Source: Spirometra erinaceieuropaei (taxonomy: Eukaryota; Platyhelminthes; Cestoda; Diphyllobothriidea; Diphyllobothriidae). Taken from it: 64,000 bases of DNA. The stretch is from contig CACRXP010000549.1 of the NCBI GenBank assembly GCA_902702965.1, positions 88,898 to 152,897 of the forward strand. Reading direction: 5' to 3'. Of this stretch, positions 10,887 through 22,489 are shown piece by piece. A program made the position numbers and the translations under genes. A model generated the notes under the pieces. The model had not been told where the DNA came from. It saw nothing but the letters and a program-made list of their open reading frames with translations, and made no database searches. Within the stretch, counting starts at the first letter, position 1, and every line of letters begins with the position of its first letter.

Positions 10887-11425
10887 ACGGCGGAACCCTC
10901 AGTATTCACTGTCTACTAGTAGTTCGGTCGTACCTCCCTTCCTCACTGATCGGCTGGGCTCGAAGCGTGCTGTGGCTGATCGCATCTCGGTTCCTCTCGT
11001 CTGGCCTCTTTGACGCGGCGTACCAATCCGGCCCAGACGATTTCAATTGTGAATCCCGTATACAATGCCATTTGCAAGCCAGTCCTGTCTGACCCACATT
11101 CGTACCCTTCAAGGTGGACATTTATTGTTACCCTGACGATGACCGACAACATTCCGTTATATACCGCCACCTACAGGCCAGTCCTGCTCGCTTTTTTCTG
11201 TTACTATTTTTAAAGAGGGGTTTTTTCTCCTGAATAATTAATCCAATCATTGTTAACTTTTTCCGAGGAGTTTTTTTACCCCTCAATCGTCATGTTTCTC
11301 AATGGACTTCTAATTTAGAAACTAGGAATAGCATTTTGTAAAGATTGGGCCTACCTCGTCTAAAACTCGCATGCAAATTTAGTTTAACTTGCTTTGATGG
11401 GACCCCGACGGGTCTTTAATAAAAA

Positions 11426-11445
11426 TTATCTATCTATCTATCTAT
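11426..11445 (+). repeat. TATC microsatellite tail of family A
   Basis: Four to five TATC units directly follow the AATAAAAATTA end of copy A2. Other family-A copies end in ATT/ATA-rich tails at the same place (13900-13925, and 17940-17965 on the minus strand). Confidence 0.85.
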
Positions 11446-13925
11446 TAATGACGTGAATGCTTCTAAATTAGTTGCTCAGGTCTTCCGTTAAAGATCATCT
11501 GCTAAGTCCCACCAAGCCCTTCCATTTTTGCGGATTATCAACGATAACTTGATTACAGAGGAGTCATGCAAGGCATAAATGTTAAATTCATCCTTTGCCC
11601 AACATTTCACAATTAAGACTGACTTAATCCCGAAAATTTCTCCGTTGTTTGATGCCTCCCTCAGCATCATTAATTTTGCTCCCGAACCCGTTGAAATACA
11701 GATAAACCAGCCAAATAACTTGCACTCAGTAGGAACTGGCATCACCTCGAACTCTCTTATAAAACAACTTAGAGATTTTCCTCCTCTGCTTTGCAAACTA
11801 TTTCGTGTCTTTCTCGGAAATAGTTTCTTTCCTGGCTATCGGAGAACTTTTATTATTATTCCAGTATTTAAATCTGGCTGTCGTTCCGATGTTTAAAACT
11901 GTCGAGGTGTCCATAAAACATCATATCTCGTCAAAATCTTGGGAAAAATATTGCCATGAAAATTACAAACCTTCGCATAACCAGTCAAGTTATTAGTCCT
12001 TCCCAACATGGTTTTTACCGTATATCTCATGTGCAACTTGTCACATATCGTTTTTCAATCTATTATTTATTAAGATTATTATTATTTAGTTTGGTCTTAG
12101 TAAAGCCTTTGATACAGTGCCACATAGAAAATTGTTGGTTAATTTAGACGTCCCCTTATAGACTTTATCAAGCAATACCTGTCTAATCATTAACAAAGGT
12201 TTTAGTGGGATGTTCATTTTCCAATGAGATCTCAATTGTAAGTGATGTCCTGCAAGGTATAGTTTTAGGTCATCTTTTATTCCTGCTGTACATAAGTGAT
12301 ATCCCGACCGCAGTTAAACATTTTCAATCATTTATTTATGCCGATGATCTCAAATGTGTATATTCATTCAGTAAATCTACGACCCTACATTGCCTGCAGC
12401 AAATCCATGCTGACTTGCTTGTTCCTCTAGCGTGGAGCTCAAAAAGACTAATGAAATTCTCTCCGCCTAAATGTTGCTGTATGTGTTTTGAACCTGATAA
12501 GTTACCCCATCCAGTAGTCTTTCAAGGCACACCTATGACTTAATGCACCACCATCAAGGATTTAGGTTTATGCTACACAAATAATCTTGATCGTTCGTCA
12601 CACTGACAGAATTACGACCAAAACTGCCCAGATTTGCGGCTTTATTTCCTAGGATTTCTATCTTCCTGAAATTAAATTGGGACTCTATCGTATGTTTGTA
12701 CTTCCCATTCTCGAGTATTTTTGTCCATTCTTTGGTTTGATGGACGAGGTTAGTCGTTCAAAAATTGAAAATGTTCAAAGATGTTAAACTAGAAAACGTT
12801 TAGGCGCAGAACATCAAAATATCTCCTACTCAGATAGATGCCACCTAACTCACCTACAATTTTTATGGGTTCGAAGACTAGAAGCAGGCTTCTGCCTCCT
12901 CTTTCCCATTAATAATAGTTTAAATCTTCCTGGAATTTCACACTTACCCCTAGTAGTCACCCATGCAATCTTCGCAATTTTTCCTTGATTATACCTGCTC
13001 CCTCTTCCTCCACCTCGACGCGCTGTCGTTTTTATCGTGTCCAGGCATACCTTCCTCTGGAATAACCTTCCAATACATATAAGATCTTTAGATAATCTAT
13101 ACACACTTAAGGGAAGGTTGGGATTTTATCTGAAAACTAAGTCGATTAAGCTTTGATTTTGACCATCCTTCCCGGGCAAATATCTCTATGACACTGAGGA
13201 AGGGCCACCGGGGATTTAGGATGCCGCCATTAAATTTCCGTATTCGCTCACATTTCCTTCTTTTGTGTGTAGTATCGCTTCCTAGGATCCCTCACACGAA
13301 ATGTTAACTTCTTCGATTTTTCAGCTCTTGCGTCGTGCCCCTCACAGTTTGCGCACTATCGACAATCTTGGCAGAACCCTCTGTATTCGCCATATACTAG
13401 TAGTCCGGTCACATCTCCCTTGCCCTCTCCTCGGCTGGGCTCGGCTGACTGTAACCGATCGCACCTGGGTTGCTATCGCCTCTAGACTGGTTCCATATTC
13501 GCCAATATAACATGAATGGCCTCATCCGGCATATGAATTCTGCCTTGATGATGGTCGTTTCGAACCTTTTACTTAATACCACATACAGGTCAGTCCTGCC
13601 TGGCCCGCCTACTTATCCCTTCATGAAATCCGTTATACACTGCCACATACAGGCCGGTCCTGCCTGCTTTTGATACATTCAGGAGCGACAGTCTTTTTCT
13701 CCTATAGTGTTAATTCAGTCATGCTTATTTTGTTTATATGCTAGGAGTTTTTTTTTCACTGCTCGCTCATACTTCTTGGTAACATTATACTCATTTAATA
13801 ACTATGAATTATTTATTGTATACATTTTGTATACCTGTTCTAAAATTGTAAAATTCGTGTAAAAGTTATTCTTACTTGCTATGAACGGATCCCCAGGGGT
13901 TTTAAATAAAAATTATTATTTTTAT
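11446..13925 (+). mobile_element. CR1-like family A copy A3 (RT to 3' end, decayed)
   Basis: This is a 5'-truncated family-A element with many stops. The RT is traceable in pieces: LCKLFRVFLGNSFFPGYRR, then IIIPVFKSGCRSDV (about 11850-11893), SQHGF (about 12000), VSDVLQGIVLGHLLFLLYIS (motif B remnant, about 12241-12300), FIYADDLKCVYSF (motif C with intact YADD, about 12330-12370), and a C-terminal part with NISYSDRCHLTHLQFLWVRR (about 12816). A 3' UTR with two CCACATACAGG-type units (about 13581 and 13643) and an ATTATT tail follows. The endonuclease and ORF1 are missing. The copy is non-functional. Confidence 0.8.
12205..12540 (+). pseudogene. CR1-like family A RT palm fragment (copy A3)
   Basis: This is the longest open piece of the A3 reverse transcriptase (about 112 codons). 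It carries motif B (LQGIVLGHLLFLLY, with the usual GxPQGS worn away) and motif C with YADD, then the LMKFSPPKC region. It belongs to the element above and is flanked by stops on both sides. Confidence 0.75.
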
Positions 13926-14589
13926 TAAATGGCATTCTTAAGAAAGAAAAACCTCAGGAGAATTGAAGTAAAGTCTGTCGTTGGGAGGAATTTTATTTCG
14001 CTCCACTTGGAAGAAATAAATCACAAGTTTAGAGGAGTCATCTCTCTGGATTTATCTACCTGCAGCTCTGTTGGTTGATGCGATGCAGCCCAGTGGAGAC
14101 GCAACACAGGGGAATATGTATTGTAGTAAGCTGTCCACTGTTCGAGTCACCAGTAAACTGGCAACAGCTGTGAAGCAACTAATCCAAAAAGTTTTCCAAC
14201 TAAAGTCAAATAGGCGATACACTTTTGGGCACAATGTAATAGACTACCAGAAATATACGAATTACTTTTATGCACTTACCCCCAAAAAAGTTCTTTCTCG
14301 AACTGCGTTTATCTCTTCTGCATTTTTGTGCGTCATAAGGAGGCTCAATAGGCTGAGGAGGAGGGCCAGCAGGTTAATGTACGAGTTGGACTGCATTTAA
14401 GATGACAGTGGACGAAAGAGTATCCCCGACTGCCAGCACGTGCGATACGCATGCACAAAAAATCGATATGCAGGTATGTCACGTTTAAAAACAAACGTAT
14501 CGTTGAGGGTGCCTTAAGGCTCTAAGTATAAAAATTAGCAGGATTGATTCAGGAGGCCGAGTATCTTCAAAACGAGTGTTCGTCATCAA
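13926..14589. other. Unassigned interval between two retrotransposon copies
   Basis: An open stretch of 109 codons (14071-14400, +) is basic towards its end (RRLNRLRRRASRLMYEL) but matches no family I recognise and has no clear splice sites. I see no RNA gene or repeat of known type here. It may be the worn 3' side of the minus-strand copy A5. Confidence 0.35.
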
Positions 14590-15240
14590 TCAGTAAGGAA
14601 GAAAAGAACTGGAATAATCCTCCGATAGAGGGAACGTGCCATTAGTAAAAATAAAATCTAATACACTATCGTTTCTGGTCGAAGAGTGGACTAATTGAGA
14701 CACGTTTGAAAAGTGAATGGTGTCTAGGAGCTTTTGGAATTTAGGAGAGGGTATATGTGTGGGCCAGTTAATTTCCGGCAAATTAAAATCTCCTGCGATG
14801 ATGTTGACATCGAAAAAAACTCTGCGATTTTTTCAAGGAATTCATATACTTGGCTTTCTTTTCCGGCGTAACAAGGAGTATTATATACACAACCGACTAA
14901 GGCTTTCCTATTTTGCGGAAGGATTACCGAAGCGAAACGTAAATTTTGAAGAAAGAGGGAACGTTCAGATCAGACGGCGACTGTGCAAGTGTGGCTCTGA
15001 TAAAAAGAAGTCAACCACCGCCGCGTCTTTCGACACGATCCTGGGGGTATAAACTGAGGCTATCTATATTGAGTGCCGAGTCTGAAATTAGAGAGTGAGC
15101 CCAGGATTCTCTAATGCACAAAACATGTTGGGCAACCTCAACAGCCACATTTCTTAGTTGTGCCATCTTTTGCACGACTGACCTTGCATTGAGAGAGATA
15201 ATACTGAACGTATTCCTAATATCTAGGTTCTGCTGATTGC
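14590..15240 (-). pseudogene. CR1-like family A endonuclease (copy A5, minus strand)
   Basis: Read on the minus strand from about 15210 down, this gives ISLNARSVVQKMAQLRNVAV, CIRESWAHSLISDSALNIDS and YPQDRVERRGGG. A broken middle follows, then LPEINWPTHIPSPKFQKLLD and VLDFIFTNGTFPLS near 14640-14781. These align in order with copy A1 (3421-3990). T to R in the TESW motif, a stop after RRGGG and loss of the SDH motif show it is dead. Its RT is missing, so it is cut at 14590. Confidence 0.8.
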
Positions 15241-16041
15241 TACTTAAAAATGGAAAGTTGGTGGTGGAAAATTAAGCTGTTAGGATGGAGCAATTGGTGG
15301 AAGACAAAGTTGCCGTTGTCTAAAACTTGTGGGTTGATTACCACTAACTAGAGATGCAGCATTGTAGGGAAAAACATTTAAGTAGTACCCAGGAAGAGGA
15401 ATGCTATTTTGATGGGTTGGAAAAATAGGAGGCATGAAAATAGGATTTTGTGAATTATGAGCATAATATGAGGGGTAGTTAATATTAGATTGCGGCCGTA
15501 ATGGTTTCGAGAAACAGCATACATTGGGAAAAGGCTTTATCATTTGGGGCGTCAGGCTAACAATGGGAATGGAAAAATTTTCAGCGACGCTATATACTTG
15601 CATGTTGCAGGCTAATATGCAGGTGGGTCTTACAACTGGTGTGTTTACGTTAAGTTGAGAATTCGGGAGAGGAACAGGTAAAGATCTCCTCGAACTATCA
15701 TCTGGCTTATTTGGCCTTATCTCTAGGTCAGACCTGAGTGGCCAGGCACGGGAACGGGTTGGATTCGATCCAAGTTTAATAACTAATTAATTATTCTGAG
15801 TGCTGGAGGTCGGTTGTGCTTCTAGGATTGGCTCATCTTCACTGTTAAGATCAAGCGTCCTCATAAATTTGGGGACCGTATGTGAGCATTCCTTGCTTCT
15901 TGGAGGCGTTTTAAAGTGGCTGGTTTCAACCGACTCTGTGATAATGCGCTCACCTGAAGACCTAGATGGAACTGGGGCCGCTGTAGATAGGGGGGGGGGA
16001 GATGTGGTTGACGCCCGATGGAGGATCTGCTTTAAAGTCAA
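15241..16041 (-). pseudogene. CR1-like family A ORF1, proline-rich (copy A5, minus strand)
   Basis: Two open pieces lie 5' of the A5 endonuclease on the minus strand: 15603-15280 (rich in Pro, Asn, Tyr; includes NINYPSYYAHNSQNPIFMPP) and 16041-15787 (Ser/Thr/Pro-rich). The composition and position match the ORF1 of copy A1 at 2554-3389, and the two help to define family-A ORF1. I see no RNA-binding motif. Frame breaks between the pieces show decay. Confidence 0.5.
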
Positions 16042-16612
16042 ATGGCAGATGAGTAGAATTCTGGAGTGGCTTTACGTTTGTTAATAGAGGAGAAATTTCG
16101 TTGCAGTCAGACAGACAGCACGGCAACTTTTAAGGTTAACCAACGACCAGAGAAGATATGTAATAGTCCAGATGCCCAAAAAGGTGCAAGCAATTTGGGT
16201 TAGAAAGATGGAAGCCCCCTACCAGAGAGGCCCGGAAAGTAAGAATTACTGAGCAGGGACTGATTAAGACTCAGTGAATCCTTATTTGGCCGGCCCAACC
16301 TATGCCAAAATTTTCTGTTGAGTACACACACGCGTACGCAGCACACAGCTGCACTTTGAAGCAAGCCTAACTAATACGCAACGAACACCAATTAAACTTC
16401 TATAGGCACTTACCTGTCAGTCAGACACTAACAGCGCTGGTCTGTGGATGATAAATAATCTTTAATTGTTACCATCGAATTTTTAATCCTAAGTGCTCAG
16501 AGACGGAGGGTATCGGTGCACAGCCAGTTCATTTAGGGCCAGACGGGAAGAATTATGTGATATGAGTCTATCACAGATAGGCTAGGCCGTGCAGAGGTTC
16601 TATCAGCATGAG
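16042..16612. other. Unassigned interval, possible 5' region of copy A5
   Basis: Nothing recognisable. On the minus strand it would be the 5' side of copy A5, so it may hold its leader. No open frame of note. Confidence 0.35.
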
Positions 16613-17702
16613 GTCAGTCAGTCAGTCAGTGTACTTGAGGGAAATAGGCTTACGCCTTTGAACTCCATATTTGTGTATAAAAAATCGATAAATAAGCAAA
16701 AATGTGAGGAAATTACGGCATTAAGTGAATGCAGACATTGATTCACATATGCCATTGTCCTGATGGCTAAAAGTCACATAGTCCGCTTGTTGCTGCAGCA
16801 TATGTCTGTCAATCCGACATTTAAATGTTTCCACAAATTGAGACATGACAACCGTCTCGGGCAGGTTGTTTCACGGTTCCACGACACGGTTGGAGAAGAA
16901 ATATTTTCTCACATTCAATCTACCCTGGGGCACACGGAGCTTGAAGGGATGTCCCCGGGGGTTAGCTTTAGTGGCGAGTCGGAAAAATTCATCGCACCGA
17001 AGGGCGCAGTCCAAGCCACGCACGATACGGAAAGTTTGTATCAAGTCTCCGCGCAACTGCCTACAATTCAGAGGATAGAGATTAAGGCTTGTTCATCAGA
17101 TCTCGTATGGCAGTGCCCTTTCACATCTTATTAATTTTTTTGCTCGCCCCTGCACGCTCTCCTAATACGTCCACGGTCTACAGGCCTGAATTCCATATTC
17201 GAGATGTGGCCTTGCAAACGTGCCGAAGACTTTTGAGAAGCAGTCTTCATCGAAAACTGCGAATACCAGCTTGATGGCATATAGCATTGAAGTTACGGCC
17301 TTGGCCGCCTTACAACATTGTGTAGAAGGCTTTAGGCTGTCTGCAGCCCAGACTCCGAGATCTTTCTGCGTTTTCGTTTCTCGGAGTAGCATTCCGTTCA
17401 AATGGCATTGCCGCGTATAGGGGTCTGATTTCTGAGGCGCAGTATAGTACATTTGTTCAAAATGAAGGATAGGAGCCATCTGCGGAAACATTCGTCCAAT
17501 CAACAAAGGTTTTCTTGGAAGTTGGTCTCATCGGGAACATTCTCGATGACTTCCCAGATTTGTATGTCATCCGCAAACATGGCACTGCCACAGTCCAACC
17601 CATCTACACAATCATTGACGAACAAGAGAAAGAGGGTTGGTCGGAGCACCGAGCCTTGTGGGACTCCATTCTCTATGAATGTGGCTCCAAAGCCTACTGT
17701 GG
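16613..17702 (-). mobile_element. CR1-like family B copy B2, 5'-truncated, minus strand
   Basis: Read from 17702 down: VGFGATFIENGVPQGSVLRP (motif B), FVNDC...GSAMFADDIQIWEVI (motif C, near 17555-17590), then ETKTQKDLGVWAADSLKPS, MLYAIKLVFAVFDED and FARPHLEYGIQACRPW (17162-17430), MRGDLIQTFRIVRGLDCALR and NPRGHPFKLRVPQGRLNVRK (16871-17056), a short 3' UTR and an AGTC-unit tail (16613-16631). Order and sequence follow copy B1 from about 8795 to 9900. It is cut just upstream of motif B. Several frame changes make it a pseudogene. Confidence 0.85.
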
Positions 17703-17965
17703 CCGATCGCGTCTGGGTTCCTCTCGTCTGACCCCTTTGACGCGAATAGGCTCATCTGGCGTATCAATCCTGCCCTGACGATGTCGGTTCTAAATCGCGT
17801 ATACAATACCACATGCATGCCAGCTCTGTCCGACCCGCATACGTACCCCTGAAGGCTGACATTTATTTCTGCCCAGACGATGTCCGATTTTAATCGAGGC
17901 TGACATTTATTTCTGCCCTCATGTTGCCCTGATTATAATCCGTTATATAATAATAAATAATAATT
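17697..17965 (+). repeat. Family A 3' UTR fragment (copy A6, plus strand)
   Basis: A plus-strand stretch beginning TGTGGCCGATCGCGTCTGGG matches the 3' UTR of copy A2 from about 10972, including the CACATGCATGCCAGCTCTGT unit. It ends in an ATA/ATT-rich tail. No coding part remains. It meets the 3' end of a minus-strand copy, so two family-A 3' ends face each other. Confidence 0.7.
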
Positions 17966-19142
17966 ATTGTTATTAAAGACTCGTCGACGTCCCATCAAAG
18001 CAAGTAAAAATAAATTTACATGCGAATTTTAGACGAGGTAGGCAAAATCTGTACAAAGTGCTATACATGGTTTTTGAATTAGAAGTCCGTTAAGAAAAAT
18101 GATAAGCGAGGGGTTAAAAAAAATTCCACATCAAAATTTACAAATGATTGGATTAATTTTACAGGAGAATAGAACCACTCGAAAAAATAGAAGCAGAAAA
18201 ATGCGGGCAGGACTGGCCTGCATGTGGCGGTAGAGAATGGATTATAGTTGGACATCGTCAGGACCGAAATAAATGTCAGCTGTGTATGGCATTGTATAAA
18301 GGATTTTATGAAGGAGTAAGTAGGCGGGTCGGTCAGGACTGGCCTGTATGTGGCCTTGAATAAGGCAAATAAGTGGCGAAATTGAAAACCAGTCTCGAGG
18401 CGATAGGAACCCATATGCGGTCGGTTACATTCATCCGAGTCCATCCGAGGATGGGGCAAGGGAGATACGACCATACTACTAGTATATGGCGACTACAGGT
18501 TTCGCCAAGAGCGTCGATGGAGCGCATTCTGTGCGGGCACGATGCATGAACTGAGAGATCGGAAAATTAACATTTCTGGTGAAGGATCCTAGGAAGCGAG
18601 ACTACTCACAAAGGAAAGAAATGTGAACACACACGGAAATTTAATGGCGGCATACTAAATTCCCGGTGGCCCTTTCTCAGTGTCATAGAAAAGTTGTCTG
18701 GGAAGGATGAGGAAAATAAAAGTTTAATCGGGTCAGTATTCAGATAAAGGCGCAGCCTTCTCTTAAACGTGTGTAGATTTTCTGAAGATCTTATATTTAT
18801 TGGAAGGTTATTCCAGAGGAAAGTATATCTGGAAGCGAAAAAAGGGAACGCTTAGAGGTGGAGGACGCTGGAGGAGTTATAATCAAGGACGACTTGCGAA
18901 GATTGTATGGGCGACTACTAGGGGTGAGTGATGAAATCCGAGGAAAATTTGAACTATGATTAATGCGAAAGAGGAGACAAAAGCCCACTTCTAGTCTTCG
19001 AACCCATAAAAACTTAAGGTTAATTAGCTGGCATCTATCTGAGTAGGAGATATTGGGATGGTTCTTATCTAAAACTTCTTTAGAAAAAGTTCTTTGGACA
19101 TTTTCAATTTTTAAACGATTAGCTTCATTCATCAAACCAAAA
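17966..19142 (-). mobile_element. CR1-like family A copy A4, 5'-truncated, minus strand
   Basis: On the minus strand: the C-terminal end of the reverse transcriptase ORF (19140-18797: FGLMNEANRLKIENVQRTF, NISYSDRCQLINLKFLWVRR, LEVGFCLLFRINHS), then the 3' UTR with two ACATACAGGCCAGTCCTGAC-like units (near 18340 and 18215), ending CTTGCTTTGATGGGACGTCG and an ATT-rich tail near 17966. It matches copy A3 from about 12725 to 13920. The coding piece stays open for about 115 codons, so this copy is younger than A3. Confidence 0.8.
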
Positions 19143-19189
19143 ACCGCCACATGCAGGCCAGTCCTGCCCGCATTTTTTGTTATTATTTT
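19143..19189 (+). repeat. Inverted family A 3' UTR scrap
   Basis: Forty-seven bases, starting CCGCCACATGCAGGCCAGTC, match the plus-strand family-A 3' UTR (11164-11212). They sit exactly at the 5' truncation point of minus-strand copy A4, so the two pieces are in opposite orientation. Confidence 0.65.
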
Positions 19190-19673
19190 TCTAGCACGAT
19201 GCTGATGGCTTAAAATTTTTATGTCTGACAATTTGTTGTTGTTAACGCATCACATGTATTTACCAAACGTTTTCTGTTCCTTAGCTTAGTAATTTGGGGT
19301 TCCATTTTACAAATTTTGCTGTGTATTTTGCAGTCTGCAAATCATGTACCGATATATTTAGTGTCTTTTTAGTTGCTTCTGTGGTTTGCGACATCGTTAC
19401 CTACGTTGTTCATCTATTTATCTTCTCCTGTTACACAGAACTCGTCGTTTCTACACATTGTCGTTGAACCGGTGTCCCGCAAGCACTTACTTGCCCTTCA
19501 ACAGGTCCCCAATAAACATTTAATATGCAGATTAAGTTGTCGAAAAAGGGGACAGATGAAACGACTAACCAAATCAACGACTACTTCTGACCTTTGACAC
19601 GCGAATCCAATAGCAACGTTTGTACCAAGTCAGACTTGGCGGGAAGACAATTGAGAGTGCTTGGGACTTTTCC
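19190..19673. other. Unassigned interval upstream of TMEM231-like exon 1
   Basis: No repeat or gene recognised. If the exon at 19674 is first, this holds its promoter and 5' UTR. I see no TATA box or other element I would defend. Confidence 0.35.
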
Positions 19674-19809
19674 ATGATGATTGAAGTATATCGGACCGAA
19701 GAACTTCGACAATACAGTGGAAAAGTAGCCTCATGCGCCTTTCTCCTGCAGGCATTCATTGTGTGCATTCTGATATGTTTGCCTCTCGGTATCGTTTATG
19801 GCTCTGGAG
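19674..19809 (+). CDS. TMEM231: TMEM231-like protein, putative exon 1
   Basis: This is a candidate first coding exon of a transmembrane protein of the ciliary transition zone (B9/Tectonic complex). ATG is at 19674 or 19677. After 45 codons a consensus donor GGAG|GTGAGA (exon end 19809, phase 1) occurs. The peptide has a short polar N-terminus, then R-x-Y-(5)-S-x-A-x-L, a hydrophobic helix (FLLQAFIVCILICLPLGIVY) and S-x-G. Recalled from memory, human TMEM231 has the same residues at the same spacing (R-Y-S-A-L-P-S-G over 35 positions, no gaps) around its first membrane helix. The exons at 25427 and 25720 match later parts on the same strand. Phase 1 here and phase 0 at 25427 imply at least one exon not found between them. 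Confidence 0.45.
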
Positions 19810-19975
19810 GTGAGATAAATGGGCAATTCACGTACATGAAGTACGTATTTTTTAAAAGATTCATATTTTCTTTCGTATATAAACACGAAAATTCCTTAAA
19901 AAGAAAACGCAACCGACCAAGCGCACACAGTACTGAGCATTGTAAACGCAAGACCCGGAAAGGCCGCTAAGCTTG

Positions 19976-20230
19976 TAAATATACTTACGAACATATATTT
20001 TCGTACATATATGTACACATATATGTAACTATAGTTACATAACATACGTTATGTATCGACAGACAGATATTTGCATTGTATATAATATATTACATATGTT
20101 ATGTTTCATATATTATATTGTTTATGCATATGTATTGGCAGTATACTTATTTTGTTCCATTTACCTATATGCTATGCATATATGCACACGTGCATTATAT
20201 ATGTATATATATGTTCATGTTTGCGAGTAC
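19976..20230. repeat. AT-rich (TACATA/ATATGT) low-complexity tract
   Basis: Alternating purine-pyrimidine DNA rich in ATATGT, ACATAT and palindromic TACATATGT-type words, such as TACATATATGTACACATATA. It lies just after putative exon 1. Open frames crossing it are compositional artefacts. Confidence 0.8.
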
Positions 20231-22317
20231 GCGAGAATCAGTTAGCGGTGAAGAGACGAGATCACCTACCCCAGGTGGCTATGCACACATTGGACTTAAA
20301 TTTGCTTGGGAGAACACTCGCATTGTCGGCGTCTGTCCATCAAGGAAAGGTCACGAATTCCTGGAGGCTCTGCACTCACATAAGACATGTATCAACTGCC
20401 ATATCGGTTTAGATGCCACATACAAATTTCTCGAAAACAACTGGAAGCGAGCGCAGCGAATGCCAAGTGGATGACGAAAAACCATTGACGCGCAATGGCG
20501 CAGGCTTCGGCCAACCATAGAATCACTTGTTCGACACGGTTAAACAGTTAACTGTTTTTTGCACATAACCCAAAAGTCTGACGACGAACTGGGGAACCAG
20601 ACTCGAAAATTTACGCATATATAAATGTTATTTAAGTGATAGTTTCTTTGAAAAGAAATGTGCCCTACTAGAGGCGGTCTTACTTTGCCCATATTAGCTT
20701 ACGCTACGTGCAAAGGGCTCTTACGAACTACGTTTAGATTTCGTGGTGTTTGAAATGTATATATCACCGCAGTAGTATATATCACAAGCGATATAGTAAG
20801 ACATTTTGCACAGAATTGCTTCATTAGTTCAGCTGTCGGTCTATGCGCACGAAAAGCCTGTGGTCTTAAGTCCACCTTACGCTGACTTATAGTGAATTAT
20901 GCTTTTAACTGTAAGCTGTATTGTTTATTCCCTACAAATCTCATACAGAAGGAAAGCATACTAAAAAAGACCAAAACCTTTTACAAGCCAAACGACTAAA
21001 CTTCGGTGTACAGTCGTCACTTGTGACATCGTGGTTGGCCAATATTTGAGAGCAATTTCAGAATAATTCCGAGACGAAAAAATAAAAGGAGGATGTACTG
21101 AAATACACAGGAAATAACATAGGTATGACTTCATGCTCGTTCAAAAATTTAAGTTAATTGATCAGCGATTAGATAGACTTAAATAAAGCACACAGTGTTA
21201 TCTTATACTAATATGTTCAGAATGTTAGCAGTCGAAATCATATTTTACTATAAAATTAGTCATGGAAACGAAATATTTGAACACATGGATTTAGTGTGAG
21301 TACTCGAGCTCCGACGAACTTTTGCTCTCTTTTGCTGAGTCTTAAGTTTAACTAGAATTTCTGTCCGAATATTCGAGTTTTATACATAAAAGCAATACAA
21401 TATACGCGTCCTTTGGCGGCGCCATGAAGATTTGCTAAAAGAAAATAATAAATAAATTATGAACAAAAAACCTTTTCTATGCAAAGACTTGCACATGGAA
21501 TCCAAAAAACATCAAAATATAACATAGACACCGAACAAACGTATTACAAACGTTTGTTAGATGTTAAGTAATTTATAAAAGTGGTAAAATATGCACTAAC
21601 TGACCTGCCTCTGTAAGATGGCCCAAAAACCGATCCGTATCGAAGCGGGATCACCTGCGTTGATATTTTGCAATTGCCGGGAAAATACCGCGGATTATGT
21701 AGATCATTTTGATGTTGACAATAAATACCAGCACAGGAGACCTTCCGGTAATCTTAAAGGAAGATACCGGGCAACTTTTAATGTGTAAAAGCAACTACAA
21801 ATGAGGCCTGTCTGCATTCTGATGTGTTGGCATAACGTTGCAATGGAAGCGAATTTCGCCCTGGCCTGATTGATGTGGACAAAATTGAAGATCGTTGAAC
21901 CTTATGCGTTTGACCTGATCAACTGAACCGCCTCTGATCAGCAGTGTTCAGTAAGGTTGGGGAGAATAATCACCTAGGAAAGCACGGACAAAGGTATGGG
22001 TTATTGCCGAGATGAATGTATAAATGTTATTGCTCAGAGTGATAAAGTACAATTCTAGAAACCCGCACAGTCAGCGACGGAATTTTGCAAAAAACACAAT
22101 CTGGAGTTGGATTATCAGGTAGGTGTGCTAACTCGGGGTCTTTCTTAAAGACACTAGACCCCTATGAGCGTGTACTACGCACATGAGGCATGAATGACTG
22201 CAGATGACTACAGTGTGCGTTGTAGTTGAACTCGTTCGACACGACTGGATTGTAAGGTCAGTCCTTCTGTAAAAGAATTGTATGACTTGAATGTGGCGAG
22301 ACGTTGGACAAATTTTC
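20231..22317. other. Unassigned intronic or intergenic DNA
   Basis: About 2 kb with no recognised gene, repeat or RNA. The open frame at 20230-20474 (KFAWENTRIVGVCPSRKGH) is an extension of the AT-rich tract and matches nothing I know. Confidence 0.4.
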
Positions 22318-22412
22318 TTATCTGAGGAAAGAAAAGTGTTCACCGGATCGAGGGAATCGTTTGACTGACGTTTCGAAGAGCTTGGGCGGCTGTCCATTAT
22401 CAAAGCGTCTAG
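22318..22412 (-). repeat. Left inverted terminal repeat of Penelope-like element P1
   Basis: About 95 bases are the reverse complement of 24017-24110, including CAAGCTCTTCGAAACGTCAG and CTCGATCCGGTGA. This is a terminal structure of the kind called pseudo-LTR in Penelope-like elements. Confidence 0.75.
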
Positions 22413-22489
22413 TGAAAAAATCAATCAGGATTTTGAATAGACAGCCTTATTAGTTCTGATTACCAGAAGAAAGATTTGAGCCTACTGGA

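Larger units (their letters stand above)
9919..11445 (+). mobile_element. CR1-like family A copy A2, interrupted by assembly gap
   Basis: On the left is a reverse transcriptase piece, SSSQHGFLPERSCETCHLAF then VVVIYFDLSKAF (motif A, about 10030-10064). On the right of the gap is a family-A 3' UTR (10887-11445). It contains CTACAGGCCAGTCCTGCTCG near 11171 and ends CTTTGATGGGACCCCGACGG, TCTTTAATAAAAATTATC and a TATC repeat (11426-11445). The distance across the gap fits an RT interior, but since the gap is unsequenced, one copy or two collapsed copies are both possible. The left end abuts the family B tail, so the 5' part was lost or separated by the B1 insertion. Confidence 0.7.

Noticed and set aside
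9982..11092. Long open frames spanning the N run
   Set aside because: They consist almost entirely of unknown residues; only the ends are sequence, and those belong to a retrotransposon.
16613..16631. AGTC repeat as an independent microsatellite
   Set aside because: It is the tail of the minus-strand family B element, as the adjoining 3' UTR matches copy B1.
20051..20474. Overlapping open frames after putative exon 1
   Set aside because: They cross an ATATGT-type low-complexity tract and have no family resemblance.
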